Origin: Haemonchus contortus | Taxonomy: Eukaryota; Nematoda; Chromadorea; Rhabditida; Trichostrongylidae | NCBI GenBank assembly: GCA_000469685.2 | Contig: LS997566.1 | Location: 16,194,545 to 16,258,544, forward strand | Length of the DNA stretch: 64,000 nucleotides | Reading direction: 5' to 3' | Shown here: in pieces, positions 62,601 through 64,000 of the stretch | Layout of the letters: each line of letters begins with the position of its first letter | Numbering within the stretch: the stretch's first letter is position 1 | Position numbers and translations under genes: made by a program | Notes under the pieces: generated by a model | The model's database searches: none | Told to the model about the DNA's origin: nothing | What the model saw: only the letters and a program-made list of their open reading frames with translations

Positions 62601-63409
62601 GGATCAAAGATAGATCCTCTCTTGTATTCTGGCAACGCCTTTTGCAATGAAACCCTTCGCATTCTCTTTCAGCTGCAACGCCTAAGTATGGTCTCCTGTT
62701 CCATTCCTCGTTTATTGGACGAGCATCGGCGAAAAATAAGGGCAGAATTTCTCGCTTTCTTGCCAATAAATGCACTATAGCCTCAAGAATTGATTGCTTC
62801 TCAGAGGTAGTTAGCTTAACGACGTCTTCCTTTTGTTTTCCGGATCTTGGTTCATTTCAAAGTAACGGTGAAGCACTTCGTTATTGGAAAATGCTCCACT
62901 GATCCGTTTCTGCTACACAGGCATTCCATAGATGTTAATGTTTGAAGCTACTCTGCTTTCTATCAGGTCCCCGTGCCAACCTTTGGAGAGTTTCTGAAGG
63001 GGCAGGTCGAGGAACGCTTGAAGTACTTCGAAACGGGTGAGGTTCCTCAGAAGAATTTGGATGTCATGGTGAAAGCTCAAGAGGAGGCAAAGGTTATTCA
63101 GGAAAAGGTATTGCTAAACTGCTGTTATTGTTTCTCGGGAGAGACCAATTATTTCTTTTTTCATAGGTGCTGAAGAAGAGGAAGAAGGCTGCCAAAAAGG
63201 CCAAGAAAATCCTGGAACAAGCGCAGGGCGAAGGATCGGAAACTGTGGAGGTTGTAAGTAATGCTTTCGAATTACAATCCTTATCAATGTGACCTTTTAA
63301 GAAGGCAAAGAAGCGACCAGCGGAACCTACAGCGGAAGAAGAGGAGCTAGTGGAGAAACCAAAGAAGAAGAAAAAGAAGGCAAAGAAGGAAGAGGAGATG
63401 GAAGAGTAG
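59667..63409 (+). CDS. NOP56: NOP56 / NOL-56, box C/D snoRNP core protein (13 exons)
   Basis: Core protein of box C/D snoRNPs, which direct 2'-O-methylation and processing of pre-rRNA in the nucleolus. Exons: 59667-59765, 60110-60224, 60373-60527, 60598-60705, 60946-61052, 61450-61577, 61863-61965, 62239-62350, 62462-62579, 62673-62806, 62967-63107, 63167-63253, 63302-63409. All join in frame to 504 residues, close to the size expected for worm NOP56. In order: NOP5 N-terminal domain (from [18 protein letters not shown]), NOSIC region from about residue 160 ([20 protein letters not shown]), and Nop domain with the family signature [20 protein letters not shown] and then [20 protein letters not shown]. 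The tail is Lys/Glu-rich ([12 protein letters not shown]), typical of NOP56. [21 protein letters not shown] sequence favours NOP56 over NOP58. A TTTTTCTAG acceptor at 59638 may be a trans-splice site. Introns 6 and 7 hold snoRNA candidates. Confidence 0.96.
61666..61796 (+). ncRNA. Candidate H/ACA snoRNA, copy 1, in NOP56 intron 6
   Basis: About 131 nt inside the 285-nt intron 6. The 5' hairpin is closed by CCCTTG (61666-61671) with CAAGGG (61721-61726). It has an internal loop and an upper stem formed by CCGGGATG and CATCTGG. An H box, AAAGCA (ANANNA), follows directly at 61727-61732. The 3' hairpin has a lower stem GGAA (61736) with TTCC (61786) and an upper stem ACAC/GTGT. ACA is at 61791-61793, three bases from the proposed end. 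The 3' end lies 66 nt from the exon 7 acceptor, a normal distance for an intronic snoRNA. This is read by eye; no guide target has been worked out. Confidence 0.62.
62017..62149 (+). ncRNA. Candidate H/ACA snoRNA, copy 2, in NOP56 intron 7
   Basis: About 133 nt, a diverged paralogue of the intron 6 element (I judge roughly three quarters identical). CCCTTG (62017) pairs with CAAGGG (62072-62077). The upper stem GATGAG/CTCATC is fully paired. The H box is AAATTA at 62078-62083. The 3' hairpin lower stem is GAATA (62088) with TATTC (62137), different from copy 1 but still paired. The inner stem is ACAC/GTGT and ACA is at 62144-62146. Intron 7 is 61966-62238, leaving 89 nt to the acceptor. Conservation of boxes and stems while loop sequence drifts supports a structured RNA rather than plain repeat DNA. 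Confidence 0.62.
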
Positions 63410-64000
63410 TTGCTGACATTTTGTTATTTGTTTGTTGGTTTCTATGTTGTTACCTGTTGGAAATAATTATTGTTGTTCGAAGTTGATGCGATAAACTGTA
63501 CATAAACAATAGTTGAAGATCTTGCAATTTCTATTCTTTGTAACACTTGCTCTTCTTCATACTGTGACCGTCCAGTGTTGCAGATAGAAGAGGTACTCCA
63601 CTTGTAGACCAAATATTCGTTTCTTCCTAGTCACTTTTACTAATGCTGAAATCGGAGTGGAATAAGAGCTGAACACTAATAGAAAATTGTAAAAGGGATT
63701 TAAAAATTGTGAGAAAAGAGTATGGGGTCGGTTGGATGTTCTAAGCCAAGGACGGGCGATCAAATTCTCTAGGAAACTTCGAGATAATACCTAGGGAACT
63801 GAGCCCGAACAAAAATCGAACCAATATTTTTGCTTTTTGAGCACGGTTTTCATCCATTGCAGGACATGACCCTGAAAACTGCCTCATGTATCGCTTCATT
63901 TACAGATTTTGCGATTACACTAGTATCGTAATTTCGACGACGGCGGCGTCGTTAAACGGACTTCAAGTTAGCTGATTACAAGAAAAGCTCAAGTTTGCTT
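63410..64000. other. NOP56 3' flank
   Basis: 3'UTR and downstream sequence. No canonical AATAAA; GGAAATAATTATT at 63,459 is a possible weak signal. A short GC palindrome (ACGACGGCGGCGTCGT) lies near 63,937. Confidence 0.4.

Noticed and set aside
1..64000. CRISPR arrays, operons, bacterial promoters, rRNA, phage genes
   Set aside because: None seen; the window is eukaryotic.

Overview
The window looks like nuclear DNA of a clade V (strongylid, hookworm-like) nematode. The genes are split by many introns with TTTCAG-type acceptors, genes are sparse, the first 28 kb is repeat-rich, and there is a decayed mariner whose CAGGGTGTCCC ends and relics recall the hookworm 'bandit' type. The species call is inference. 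No bacterial, organellar or viral features were seen.

Layout. About 1-28,450 is almost gene-free and is built from two dispersed repeat families. One is a tRNA-derived SINE of about 270 bp with A-box and B-box promoter motifs. The other (called family B here) is about 400-450 bp. This stretch also has a 20-bp-stem hairpin at 18.7 kb and an isolated very GC-rich island at 24.2-24.56 kb. From 28,508 to 36,937 (+) lies a 15-exon gene for a roughly 666-residue protein I do not recognise. It has an F-box-like N-terminus and Leu-rich middle, and a 506-bp mariner deletion derivative sits in its last intron. At 41.17-41.39 kb is a long perfect-looking foldback. At 41.84-42.47 kb (-) is a putative small secreted or anchored protein, head-to-head with a BBIP1 (BBSome subunit) orthologue at 42,827-43,580 (+). 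From 44 to 49 kb there are retroelement debris (an RTE-like C-terminus) and a complete-length but dead mariner (47,724-48,994). At 50,477-52,518 (-) is a four-exon Pax1/9-type paired-box gene (pax-1). At 58.1-58.9 kb are a TA/TG microsatellite and a four-unit degenerate minisatellite. At 59,667-63,409 (+) is a 13-exon NOP56 gene.

The most interesting finding is in the NOP56 introns. Introns 6 and 7 carry two diverged copies of a roughly 132-nt element. Each fits an H/ACA snoRNA: a 5' hairpin closed by CCCTTG/CAAGGG, an H box (ANANNA) immediately after it, a 3' hairpin whose closing stem differs between copies by paired changes, and ACA three bases from the end. NOP56 is a core protein of the other (C/D) snoRNP class, and its gene is a known snoRNA host in vertebrates, so the location makes sense.

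The genes do not form an operon. They are a developmental transcription factor (pax-1), a ribosome-biogenesis gene plus snoRNAs (NOP56), a ciliary trafficking subunit (BBIP1) and two unrecognised genes. All exon boundaries are hand-read and have not been tested against transcripts.
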